DNA from: Diphasiastrum complanatum
Lineage: Eukaryota; Streptophyta; Lycopodiopsida; Lycopodiales; Lycopodiaceae
Reading direction: 5' to 3'
Length of the DNA stretch: 64,000 bases
Assembly (NCBI GenBank): GCA_029204225.1
Contig: CM055107.1
Location: 22,758,178-22,822,177, forward strand
Below, piece after piece: positions 39,401-49,480 of this stretch. A program made the position numbers and the translations under genes. How positions within the stretch are numbered: the stretch's first letter is position 1; each line of letters begins with the position of its first letter. The notes under the pieces are model-generated. The model did no database searches. It had not been told where the DNA came from and saw only the letters and a list, made by a program, of their open reading frames with translations.

Positions 39401-40304
39401 TTGAATCTGAAGGTTCGTTTCGATTCTGCTCCTTTTTGTTTCTGGAATTCTGATAACAGTCTATTGTTGCATGACCCCGTTTATGACAATGAATGCATTC
39501 AATCTTTGGAATTAGCTAGCAATTTTTTTCTATGTGACCTGATCTTCTGCATCTGTTGTAGATCTTCTTATCACCAAAATTCTTCTGTTGTTTCCCAGAT
39601 TGTTGTTCATTAGTCTTAGACTCATTCTTCTTAGACGACTCCCTCATAAACTTACACTTCTTAGAAGATTTATTCTTCAGAGTAAATAGAGTATATCTAA
39701 ATCACCATTGTCGTCATAGCGTTCATGAGCTGCCTTCCTCCTTAACTCCGTCTATTGCCTTTTGAAGTGTCATTGTCGCATCTTTCACCAATAAGGTTCG
39801 AGTTTTGTGGAATGACCTGGGTAGGGTTCGAAGAAAATAACATAGCTATTTTGTCTTAGAAATTGTATTTTCTGTACGAGAATTCTGCAAGGAAATAAAC
39901 AGATCTTTAATCTTTCACACAAATGTGTTCAGGTCTTTGTCATCCCACTATAGGTAAGTTAATTGGTCTTCCAAGAACATGATCTGATTACGAGATCGTG
40001 TCTCATTCTTGGTTTGCAATTCTTTCCATAAATCCTTTGCGTTTGAAATTGATGTAAGATCTAACATTATATTGTCATGCACTGAAGACGCAAAAATTGC
40101 TATAACTTTGTTATTCTTTAAACTCCATTCTCAAAGTTCTTTGCCAGGAGTAGCTTCTGGTTTCTCCTCAATTGGTTCTACCCATTGCCATAGACATTCG
40201 CCCTTCAACAAGAGTGAATTCTTTAATTTTCAAATTAAGTAGTTTGAACCTTCTGGGTCCAAGATTGTAGTGATCTTAGTTTGAATATTGGTGATCGACG
40301 ACAT
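36420..40304 (-). pseudogene. Nested copia gag-pol polyprotein (decayed)
   Basis: Reads from ATG 40304 (MSSITNIQTKITTIL, about 100 bp after the primer site). Gag: DLWKELQTKNETRSRNQIM. Two zinc knuckles near 39540: one has lost its first Cys (YNRCRRSGHIEKNC), the other is intact (CIHCHKRGHATIDC). Protease is intact (LDSGATSHF, about 39270). Integrase: LWHKWLCHMNMEAL, SCLKGK, VHSDICG, RTDCGGEYIS, TPQHNGIAE. Linker [62 protein letters not shown] (active site). RNase H: YSDASWASMKDD, ILWISKKQTMVAQSS. Stops sit mainly where TGG, CGA or CAA is expected, which fits cytosine deamination. Confidence 0.85.
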
Positions 40305-40419
40305 CTTTCAATCCTGAATAAGCTCCAGATAGCGGCTTACTCATGGATGTATGAAGAATGCTGAGAGGGATGCGAAGATACTACTGTATCAACTTTAATT
40401 CCGTAAGCTTTGATACCAT

Positions 40420-41340
40420 TGTAAGAAAAATAGTAATTATTTTTCACAGAGAATGTGAGGCAAGTTTGAATAAATCAAACTAATATTAGTGTCTCCAATT
40501 GCGATTTTATCTGATCTATGTACTAATAGAACAATATTAGTTCTGATTGAATATGCGTGCGAAAATTATATGCAAAAGTAAGAGACAACTTAAGACAATT
40601 TAGACAATAAGAAACTATTGATCAAAAATGAATTTTTATAGCTCTGAATATGATTCATCAATATACATCTCTTGTTGTCTTATCTTACTGTTGTATCTCT
40701 GATTGAGTGAGTGAGTTACAATGAGTAGTGCACATGTATATATATTGTTACAGGACTGGTCTTTTGGCCTTTTAATGTTATAACAGTAGATATTCAACCA
40801 TTTATGACGGTTGATATTCAAATAGACGCCCTGTTTCTAGGCTTGAATAAAATCTGTTCGTGAATAATTTGCGATAGTTCATCTCTTCTTCTCAGCTTCG
40901 TGTTTTGCGAATTGTTTGCGACACTTGTCTCTTCATAACATTTTCGTCTTTCACGAATTGTTCGCGATAGATGACAATTCTTGAGATTGAAGAATAAATC
41001 TAGAATATTTTGCGAACTGTTCGAGATAGTTTCGCTACAGGTGAGCTTGAAGAACAATCCAAAAGATTTCGTGACATCTGAGACTTGAACAAGAAACAAA
41101 ATATTTTGTGACAAGATTCTGTTCACGAATCTTTCGAGCTTCAACAAGAAAGCCATGAGCTTCTACAAGAAACTATTTCGCAAATCTTTTGAGTTGACTG
41201 CAAGACAAATTTCACAAATCTTTCGCAAATCTTTTCAAGTTGGTCATGAATAGAAATGTTTCAAGTTTGTGTTCGTTTCTTTCTCATCCTTTGTCAAATA
41301 AACTATGTGCTTTGTTAGTAGAATCAAGATCTGTCCTACA
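40420..41340 (-). repeat. 5' LTR of nested copia
   Basis: 921 bp, with the same internal palindrome cluster (about 40860-41230). It abuts the primer binding site with a one-base gap. Confidence 0.85.
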
Positions 41341-41893
41341 AAGATATCTTCGAGCTACTATGAACTTTTGCATTTGTTACGAAGCAGTCAATAATGACAA
41401 ACTCAATCTACTTAGTGGTTACATAGATGCAAGTTGGGTAGGAGACGTAGACACTCGTAAATTCACTTTCGGATTTACATTCTTCCTCAACAATGGTCTT
41501 GTTTTCTAGAACAGTCTTAAACAATCTTTGACAACTCTCTTCTACAGAATCAAAGTATATCGCAGCCTCGCAAGCTACAAAGGAAGCAGTTTGGTTGAGA
41601 AACTTACTTTCAGATATCAGTCTGAATCAATATGCTCCGACATTACTATTTTGTGATAATCAAAGTGCCATTGTCTTGTCAGCCAACCCTACATTTCATT
41701 CTAGGAGTATGCACATTGAACTCAAGTATCACTATGTCAGAAGCAAAGTTCTCGACAAAGAGGTCATATTGCACTACTGTCGAATGCAAGATATGATACC
41801 AAATATTTTTACTAAAGCATTAAGCTTGAGTGCACATAGAAAGTTTTGTGCAGAACTAAGTTTAAAGCTCAAGGCATTCATGGATTCACATTA
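41341..41893 (+). pseudogene. Outer copia element, part 3: RNase H end
   Basis: Continues the host frame as RYLRATMNFCICYEAVN, SGYIDASWVGDVDTRKF, then after a frameshift TKEAVWLRNLLSDIS, FCDNQSAIVLSANPTFHSR, MHIELKYHYVRSKVL and [15 protein letters not shown], to the stop at 41892-41894. A polypurine tract AAGGGGGAG follows (41894-41903). Confidence 0.85.
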
Positions 41894-41904
41894 AGGGGGA
41901 GTAT

Positions 41905-42700
41905 TAGATTATTCTCCTACTGATCGATTAATCGACATTTTAATCTTCATCCAACTTTTATCTAGACATGCAGATTTCTTCATGTTTATACACAGTCTGC
42001 ATAACTACTCGAAAACAATTGACTATGTCAGCATTTTCGGGATTTTTGTCTTTCAGGATTTTCTCTCACTTCGGCTTTTTCGCAAAATGCCAGATGCCTT
42101 AAATGTTAAGAAAATGATGTTGGCGAAGACCTTCGCATTTTTCGCAAGACAATTTATTGTTCGTCCTTAAGGCTACAAACTTGCCCTAACCGTTTAGCAA
42201 ATAAATTTCTGGGGAGGTTCAATTGGATGGATGCCAGCTCACTATGGCTTACTAGCCATTATGATTGATGACCAGATTAGTTGTCTTATGCGACGGTGGA
42301 TTTCCAAAAAGTTGGGGTGAGTTCGCATAGATCTTGGATGTTGCCGCATTTGCTCAAGTATAAGTAGCTGCTCATAATTCTTCATATCATCATTTTTATG
42401 ATCAATTGCATTGTAATGCATCTTTAGATCAAGTATTGAATAGTTAGTCCTCTCTCAAGCCTGCAAGCTTGAACACTCTTGAGCATTCTAGCTCCGTTTT
42501 TAGAGCTGATTAGAGATTGCTATTGCGCTTATTGCTTATCAGTAATTGTGCTTAATTTAGACTTATATTTTAGTCACTCAGAAATAGCTTAGAGTATGCA
42601 GCTTTGATCCGCAAACTTGTTCTAGTCACTTATTTTTGTTTCGTCTTCATACTGAATCAAGACTATCTTTTTATTGCGTTCAGGTTCGTCTCAGAATGTA
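41905..42700 (+). mobile_element. Probable 3' LTR of the outer copia
   Basis: Follows the polypurine tract. It begins TATTAGATT, probably TGTTAGATT with one change. The end is not determined, and no 5' partner survives upstream of 27950. Confidence 0.4.
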
Positions 42701-42984
42701 TGTGTTTCTGTAGTTTTTTGTGACTAATTTTTTGTCTGATAATTCAATGCTTTAATGTTTGGCTACATAATCACTATAGTACTAATGATTTCAAAGTTAG
42801 TTACTATAAGATCAAACATGATTTCTCTCACTATTGTCTTGTTCAAAATTGATAGGCGTAGTCATGCATAGACAAAGAGAAAAATAGTTTATTCTACTGC
42901 GCACGATAAGTTTTTGTTTTTGTTGTTCAAATTACATTTATTCAATTCTTTTTTACCTACCTTTTTCACACCTCTTTCCAACAT

Positions 42985-43101
42985 GGGGGGGGAGGGGGTG
43001 GCCCGACCAGCTCATGTTGCCCATGTGCCAGGAAAGCGCGAGGGGGGGGTTTCCTAGGCAGCTCATGCTGCCTGTCACAACATGACGGGCAGCATGAGCA
43101 G
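42985..43101. repeat. G-runs and a perfect-looking hairpin
   Basis: GGGGGGGGAGGGGGTGG at 42985 and AGGGGGGGG at 43041, then an inverted repeat at 43059-43077 and 43083-43101 (CTCATGCTGCCTGTCA against TGACGGGCAGCATGAG) with a 5-nt loop. A further copy of CAGCTCATG lies near 43009. Much more GC-rich than its surroundings. Confidence 0.75.
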
Positions 43102-43126
43102 CCCGTGAAATACTATTATTTTAGTT

Positions 43127-44452
43127 AATATAGATTAGTGGACTTTTTGTCGAAATTGTAGGGTTTGATAGCAAAAGGACTTATAAGATTCAATATGGAG
43201 CAGATGGGCAACTCAACAAGTAAAAAAGCACGGTTGGTTGCGAGAGGATTTGAGCAACAAGAAGGTATTGATTTTGAGGAAACCTTCGCACCTATAGCTA
43301 AGATGTGACTATACGTTCTATCGTTGCTATTTCTACTTTTTATGGTTGGAAGATCCAGCAAATGAATGTTAAATCTGCTTTTCTTAATGGAGTGCTGGAT
43401 GAAGAGGTGTACTTAGCACAACCTCAAGGATTTGTTGAGCCAGGGAGAGAGCATCTCGTTTGTAAGCTCAACAAAGCAATTTATGGATTGAAGCAAGCTT
43501 TACATTCTAAGTCAAGATTTAGATATAGTATTCATTGTGTTGTACGTGGATGATTTGATTATTACATAAAGTAAGGAGAGCTTAATTGATGAAATCAAAT
43601 GAGATCTTTCCAATGATTATGACATGAGCAATCTAGGATTGATTCACTATTGTCTTGGCATTGAAGTATGGCAAAAAAAAGACATGGTCTTTCTTAAACA
43701 AAGCAAATATACACGAGATTTGTTTTATAAGTTCAATATGTAGGATGCAGGTTGTAAGTCTTTGAGTACACTTATGGATGCCAACATGAAGCTTACTGCA
43801 TATGATGAATCTGATAAAGTGAATGCTATTTGTCTAGACAACCGGTGGGTAGTTTGATTTATTTGACACACACACAACCTGATATTTCTTATGTTGTTGG
43901 TGTTGTTATTCAACTTATGCAAAATCCTAGTCAAGCACACTGGAAGTCTGCTAAACATATTCTCAGATACATTCGAGAGACATTGAATTTTGGTTTGAAG
44001 TATGATCAGCTTGAAGCGTCAATGTTGGTAGATTATATAGATGCCGATTGGGCAGGTAATATTGATGACAAAAGATCTACCAATGGTCATACATTCAATT
44101 ATGGTACAGCTGCAATTTCATTAAGCAGCAAAAAATAACCTATAGTAGTCTTATCATCAATGGAAGCTAAATATCGAGCACTTAGCAATGCTACACAAGA
44201 AGTGGTAACATTTACTAAGATTGCTTGTGGATTTAGGTCAACCACAGGTGAATGCGACTACTATATCTTGCGACAATCAAAGCTGCATTCACCTTGCCAA
44301 AAATCCAGTTTTACATGCTCGAACCAAGCACATCAAAATACACTATCATTTTGTTCAAGAGAAAATTCTTGATGGAGCATGTAAATTTGAGAGGTTTTGT
44401 ACTCTATTAGGAATAGAAGATTGTAATTTTATCATTGAGGGAGAGTGCTAGA
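43127..44452 (+). pseudogene. Copia RT/RNase H remnant
   Basis: [110 protein letters not shown] and LSSMEAKYRALSNATQE, then the integrase-free tail ending in CDNQSCIHLAKN, HARTKHIKIHYHFVQEKIL. Many frameshifts; part of the RT is deleted after KQAL. A polypurine tract (GAGGGAGAG) then TGCTAGAAATC marks the 3' LTR start near 44450. Confidence 0.85.
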
Positions 44453-44711
44453 AATCAATGATAAACTTCATTCTATTACTGTTTACGATGTACATTAATG
44501 TTGACAGTTGTTACTAGTTGTAATTAGCCGTAGGCTAGTCTATTAGTCTACTCGTAGGTTTTCTCTCTCTATTAAGGTTCAGGGTTCATTTGTACATTTC
44601 ACATTTCAGTATGATGAAGTGTGAGAGTGAGATAGTGCGTGTTCTTCTTCCACCTTCTTATGGTGATTGCTTATGGTGAATGCTTGATGTTGCATATCAG
44701 ATTATTGACAG

Positions 44712-45720
44712 GGCCACAATTTGGTTTGGGTCATTGTTGATAGACTTATGAAGTTTGCTCAATTTATCCCAACGAAAACTATTGTTAAAGCTTCAGAACT
44801 AGCTCAACTATTTGTTGAGAAGCTTTTTCGACTATACGAGCTGTCTTGCGATATTGTCAGTGATCGTGACCCAAAATTCACTGGGAATTTTTGGCAAGCA
44901 GTATTTGAAAAGTTTAAAACAACTTTAAGTATGAGTTCTATAGATAATCTAGAATCAGACGGTCAAACAAAAAGGACCAATCAGACGATGGAGGATATGC
45001 TTCGAGCATATGTGGGCCATCAATAGTTTGATTGGGAACAATACCTTCCATTGGTGAAATTTGCATATAACAATGCAAAACATTCAGCAACCGGATTCAG
45101 CCCTTTCATTCTTATGCATGGTTTTCAACCTCGTCACCAATTAGTGTTGGCATGAAAAACCTGCGGGTGCAAGCCGTAGCTGATTTCCTTACGGATATGC
45201 AAGAAATGTTCAGCTGGCTAAAGATAGCATAAGAAGTGCCCAGGACAGGGCAAGGAACTATGTTGATTATCTCGAAAGCACAAGGTATTCATGGTTAATG
45301 ACTGGGTGTTTTTTAGAGTCCCTAGTCACTCTAGGGGCTTGAAAACTATTAAGTGTGCAAAGTTGATGCCTAGGTATTGTGGTCCTTTTAAGGTTAAACA
45401 AGGTCACATACAAACTAGACCTTCTAGCTAACATTCGAATTCATCATGTTTTCCACGTTATTAAGTTGAAACCCTCGTTGGGGGTTGCGGAGACCCTGGT
45501 CCCTGTGGAAGATCTAGTGGAACTTCTTCGTGATGAGTCCGTGAGTGGACCACCTGAACCCAAGGCGATTGTTAATAGCCGGAAGAGGACTCTATGGAGT
45601 AGAGTGCTTCAGAAATTTTTAGTCAGGTGGAGGGGCAAATCAGAAGAGGAGGATACCTAGGAAAAGGAGGTTGATCTCTAGAAGAATTTTTCAAATTTTT
45701 CCCTACAAGGAAAAATTTAA
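44712..45720 (+). pseudogene. Ty3/gypsy chromovirus integrase fragment with chromodomain
   Basis: Begins abruptly at WVIVDRLMKFAQFIPTKT. It keeps the second catalytic Asp (VSDRDPKFTGNFW), while the Glu position reads Lys (SDGQTKRTNQTMED). The central part is frameshifted. The end carries the HVFHVIKLKPSLG segment and a chromodomain-like tail (PEPKAIVNSRKRTL, VLQKFLVRWRGKSEEED). A GGGGGGAGG polypurine tract (45727-45735) is followed by TGTTACATAC, the likely 3' LTR start at 45737. RT and RNase H absent. It sits directly behind the LTR start of the preceding copia. Confidence 0.85.
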
Positions 45721-45736
45721 GTTTAGGGGGGAGGTA

Positions 45737-46820
45737 TGTTACATACCTATGTAACTAACAGTACTTCAGACCCCTATTAGTCCATTTAGTGTTGGGGGCT
45801 AAATGGCAAGGTACCCTTAGGATTAAGGGTATGTGCCCTTGAATAAGGACAGACAAGTGACTATACCTTAGTCGGAGGTATGGAGTCATGTGACCCTTGG
45901 ATAAGGGGTACCCTTAGTATTAAGAGTAGGTGTCTTAGATTAAGGTACTAGTTTCCTTGGTTAAGGGCAGGTAGGTGTCTATGCCTTGGATGGAGGTATG
46001 GAACCTAGAGAGGTGTTAGAAAGTCATTGGATGACTATTTTTCTAAACATTGGGCCTCAACCTTGAACCATATCACTTTATTGGTCTAGGACCAAAGTAT
46101 ACTTGCACAACTTGGGCAATGGGACCTAGTAGGAGGGCGCCCTTCTAAAGTGTCCATTGAGTTTCCAACTCTCACAAGAAAGACATTCAAAGAGTCATAG
46201 GTTATGGAAGGAGTCTCTTGACATTCAATAAGCTTATGGAGGCTCTTGGAGATTTTTAACTCCCCTAGGCTTCTCTCTCTCCCATTGGATGAGCATGGAA
46301 CTCCATAGTGCATTGGAGGGGTCCATGGGCCATCTATATGAGGATTGGGAGGGGGGAGATGTCTCTTGTTTGCTCTGCTTATGCTCTCGTGTTGCTACCA
46401 GTATGCTTAAAGTTTGGATCTTGCTTATGGTATGAGACATAAGTAGGGTTTGGTTCTTGAGTATGCTATGGAGTGTTGTGGTATGCTTGTAATTTATTTA
46501 TGGCTAGCAAGGGGGGGTGCTAGATAGGTCTTGCTTGGAGCTTGGATCTAGCTATGGTTGTGGGTGGTGAATACTTTTGTGTGTAAATAGTAGGTACACA
46601 AGTGGAAGAGAGATCTTTGGAGGCTTGCATCCTTACTTCCCGATGGAGGCATCCTAGCTTGGAGTTGGGGAGCATCTTGAAGCTTGCAGGTTGCTTGGAG
46701 GACATTTGGAGGCTCTACCTTGGATTTGGAGAACTTCCTCACCTCTACTTGCAAAAGTTTGATTCTACATTCTATATCTATAGTGGATTTTTTATTCCAA
46801 CCTTTGTCCATGAATTTAAA
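45737..46820 (+). mobile_element. Probable chromovirus 3' LTR with internal subrepeats
   Basis: Starts TGTTACATACC after the polypurine tract. A unit of about 115 bp beginning GGTACCCTTAGGATTAAGGG occurs twice between 45817 and 46010. The right end is uncertain. Small open frames inside are not supported as genes. Confidence 0.45.
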
Positions 46821-48049
46821 TAAAAGATATAGATCCGCAATACAAAATCATAATAACTTCTCATTTATAAATACAATTACGTGGTAAAAAATGACAAGCA
46901 ACCCAAAAGATTAAGATACTTACAATCACATTCTCAAAAATCATGTGGATTTACAACATCCACTTTTAGTTCTGAATGCATATAAGCATGTTGACCAAGC
47001 AACTCTGAAATGGTTTGCCCTCATGGAGATACTTTGAAATCAATAATCCGACCATTCTAATAAGATCTGTATGTCTACTTGGCCTTTTTCTTTTGGCAAA
47101 AAGCCCTTCTCGCCGATGCATGCATCAGTACCCCAGAAGCCTTATGATATTCACGGGCAACCCATGTGCCATCGTCTTTTCTCTCATTATAAAAAATTCC
47201 AGAGCAAATCAAGGATCTCGGTCTCCTTCTCATCGCCATAGCTTGAAGAGTCTCACGTTTGAATCCGTCAATATGAGAGTCCAGGGCATAATAGTGTTAA
47301 AGCATTATGGTTTCATGTTTTCTTGCAGTAACTACTATTTGTAAGTCCCAAGATAACTTTAACTTGAGGTTAACCCAAGCAGTTTAGTCAACCCGTGGCC
47401 GCACATGCTTCTGTTAATGTATGCTTCTAATCTACTGGACCGAAAATTCAAATCTTCCCAAATATGAATTGTGTTTTTTGAGTCAGGCGAGTCAAGAACT
47501 AATTGGGCCACATGGACATAAAAAGCGGGGGGAAAATAATGCTTGATGAATGACCCTTTTAACTATGAGAACTTCTCTAATGTTTTCAGCACTTGAACTA
47601 CATTCAGAAGAGCTACGATAATGTTGAGGCTTATCTATATATTTGTGCTACATATGTAATTATCATTTGTCTCAACCTTTTACATTGACATTGAGACAAC
47701 ATATTTATGTGTGGACCAATCCTATTTATGAAATTTAGCTTATGGCTTACTATCATTGTTGTGGCTAGAGCTAGTTGATGATCCTTTAGTAAAAAATCAA
47801 ACAATGCTCAATTATATATTACCATTTGGTGAAACCATCCATGAAATTTGAACAATCACTACAAACTATCAATACTCAACAATAGAGTTACATTAACATA
47901 CATTATAAAAAAAATGTTAACTGATTAACATACATCATAATATTATCCATGAAATATAAGCATTTGAAACATATAGAAAGGGATAAAAATATTCATAAAA
48001 AACTTCATAATTTTATGTGTGATTCATCAAGTACATGGATAAGTTTGAC
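46821..48049. other. No recognised feature
   Basis: AT-rich. Probably the 3' flank of the methyltransferase-like minus-strand locus that ends at 48050. Confidence 0.35.
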
Positions 48050-48260
48050 TTAAAGCCTTTTTTGCACATCTTGGTAGTGAAGATTGTAGCAATATTTCGT
48101 GAATTGCTCATCTTCCAATTTATTGATTATATTGGTTTGATCACACATACCATCCCATATGTCCTTTTTACACTTCTAGAAAGATAGTCTTCTTGTCCAT
48201 TTGTGCATTCTTTAGAACCACAGTTGGTTAATGAAGGTGGCCTATAAAACTATTTATGTA
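48050..48260 (-). pseudogene. C-terminal remnant of the methyltransferase-like locus
   Basis: Minus-strand coding remnant ending in TAA at 48052-48050. It reads VVLKNAQMDKKTIFLE, then after a one-base slip CKKDIWDGMCDQTNIINKLE and DEQFTKYCYNLHYQDVQKRL. It lies immediately beyond the copy B insertion, and a frame from the other side (HTWQHCS at 53560) runs into it once the insert is set aside. I do not recognise the domain. The reading-frame quality is far above the local background. Confidence 0.5.
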
Positions 48261-48265
48261 TGCTA

Positions 48266-49099
48266 TGTGCAAAAAAGTACAAAAAGGACCAAGAGTGGAA
48301 CCTAATCTGATCCTCAAGAGGGATTGGTTGTAAGATTACTTGATCTATCAATCTACTTGAGATTAAGATCAATCTAGATCAATTCTAGACACAAAATCCT
48401 AACAAGAACAATCATTGATTGAAGGTAGGTGTACTTTCTAGTTTCACACATGTGAAACACTGTCTGAGTACGGACTCCAACCTAGAAATCAAGTACACAT
48501 TGATAAAACCTCAAAACAATCATAACCAATGTAGACAAATGGAGAGAATCACTCAAAATTGCTTCCAAAACCAAGATTGGTGTCTCACTATGATTATGGC
48601 CAAATGTGGCTCTATATATACAATAAATGGGAGATCTTGGTACTGATCATCCCTCTGATCTCACATGTGTGAAGGTACTTTGTCATATGATGATTCATCA
48701 TGCAAAACTGACACTTGGACAAAACCTTCTATTTTGAGCACTTTTGGTCCATTTTCCTTCTATATGGAGATCTACTTGGAAATCTTCTAGAAGTCAGAAT
48801 TCGTCTACTTCAACCTATTCCACACATGTGAGTTGTCCTCTACACATGTGATATGACACCTAACCAAAGGATGTGGCTTATGCAATCAATAGATTGATGC
48901 CATGTGTCATATGTCTAGAAAACTAGTTTTTGGCCTTTTTAGCCACTAGAACTTGAATTAAATCATATGTACAACCTATATGATTATGGTACATGACAAG
49001 TACACTATTTTCACACATGGGAACAGGCTCCACACATTTGTGTTTATCTATATACAAGATTTTTGGCCTCTACCAAGCTTATTTTTTGCATTTTACACA
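48266..49099 (-). repeat. 3' LTR of pol-less element copy B
   Basis: 834 bp. Contains TATATATA and several CACATGTG or CACACATG palindromes. Confidence 0.9.
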
Positions 49100-49480
49100 C
49101 TCCTCCTCAAAAATCTAGCTTGATGGAAAACATGATGATCTTGAACTTGACTCCATGGGCTGAATTGGTCTTTGCTGGTTCAAAAGGTGTGAAGATCAGC
49201 CAATGAGCTTGATGTTGATCTGAAATCACCATATCCATGATAGTGCTTCTTTGATGTTGACATCTTTGATGAACTTGAGAGCTTCGCACCATCCTAGCAC
49301 CTCCAAAATTGATTCCTTCCAATTTTCATGTAGATGCTTGACCTTGAGGCTTGCTCCTCCTTCATGTGCATGTTCCTTCATGAGAAATCTTCTTGATTTA
49401 TTAGGATCACAAAGATCTAACATCATGTTACCACGATCTAGAGAATTAGACTCATCCAAATTGGCAAGACTATGCATGCT

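Larger units (their letters stand above)
35220..41340 (-). mobile_element. Nested Ty1/copia element with both LTRs (minus strand)
   Basis: Complete 6.1-kb element inserted into the RNase H region of the outer copia. Left LTR 35220-36192 (TGTAG...CTACA) is the 3' LTR; right LTR 40420-41340 is the 5' LTR. The primer site TGGTATCAAAGCTT (minus, 40418-40405) and polypurine tract CTTTGAGAGGGAGC (minus, 36206-36193) are in place. GATAT occurs at 35215-35219 and at 41343-41347, consistent with a 5-bp target duplication with two extra bases on the right. The host frame resumes after it (RYLRATMNF). The LTRs differ by many substitutions and indels, so it is not recent. Confidence 0.9.
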
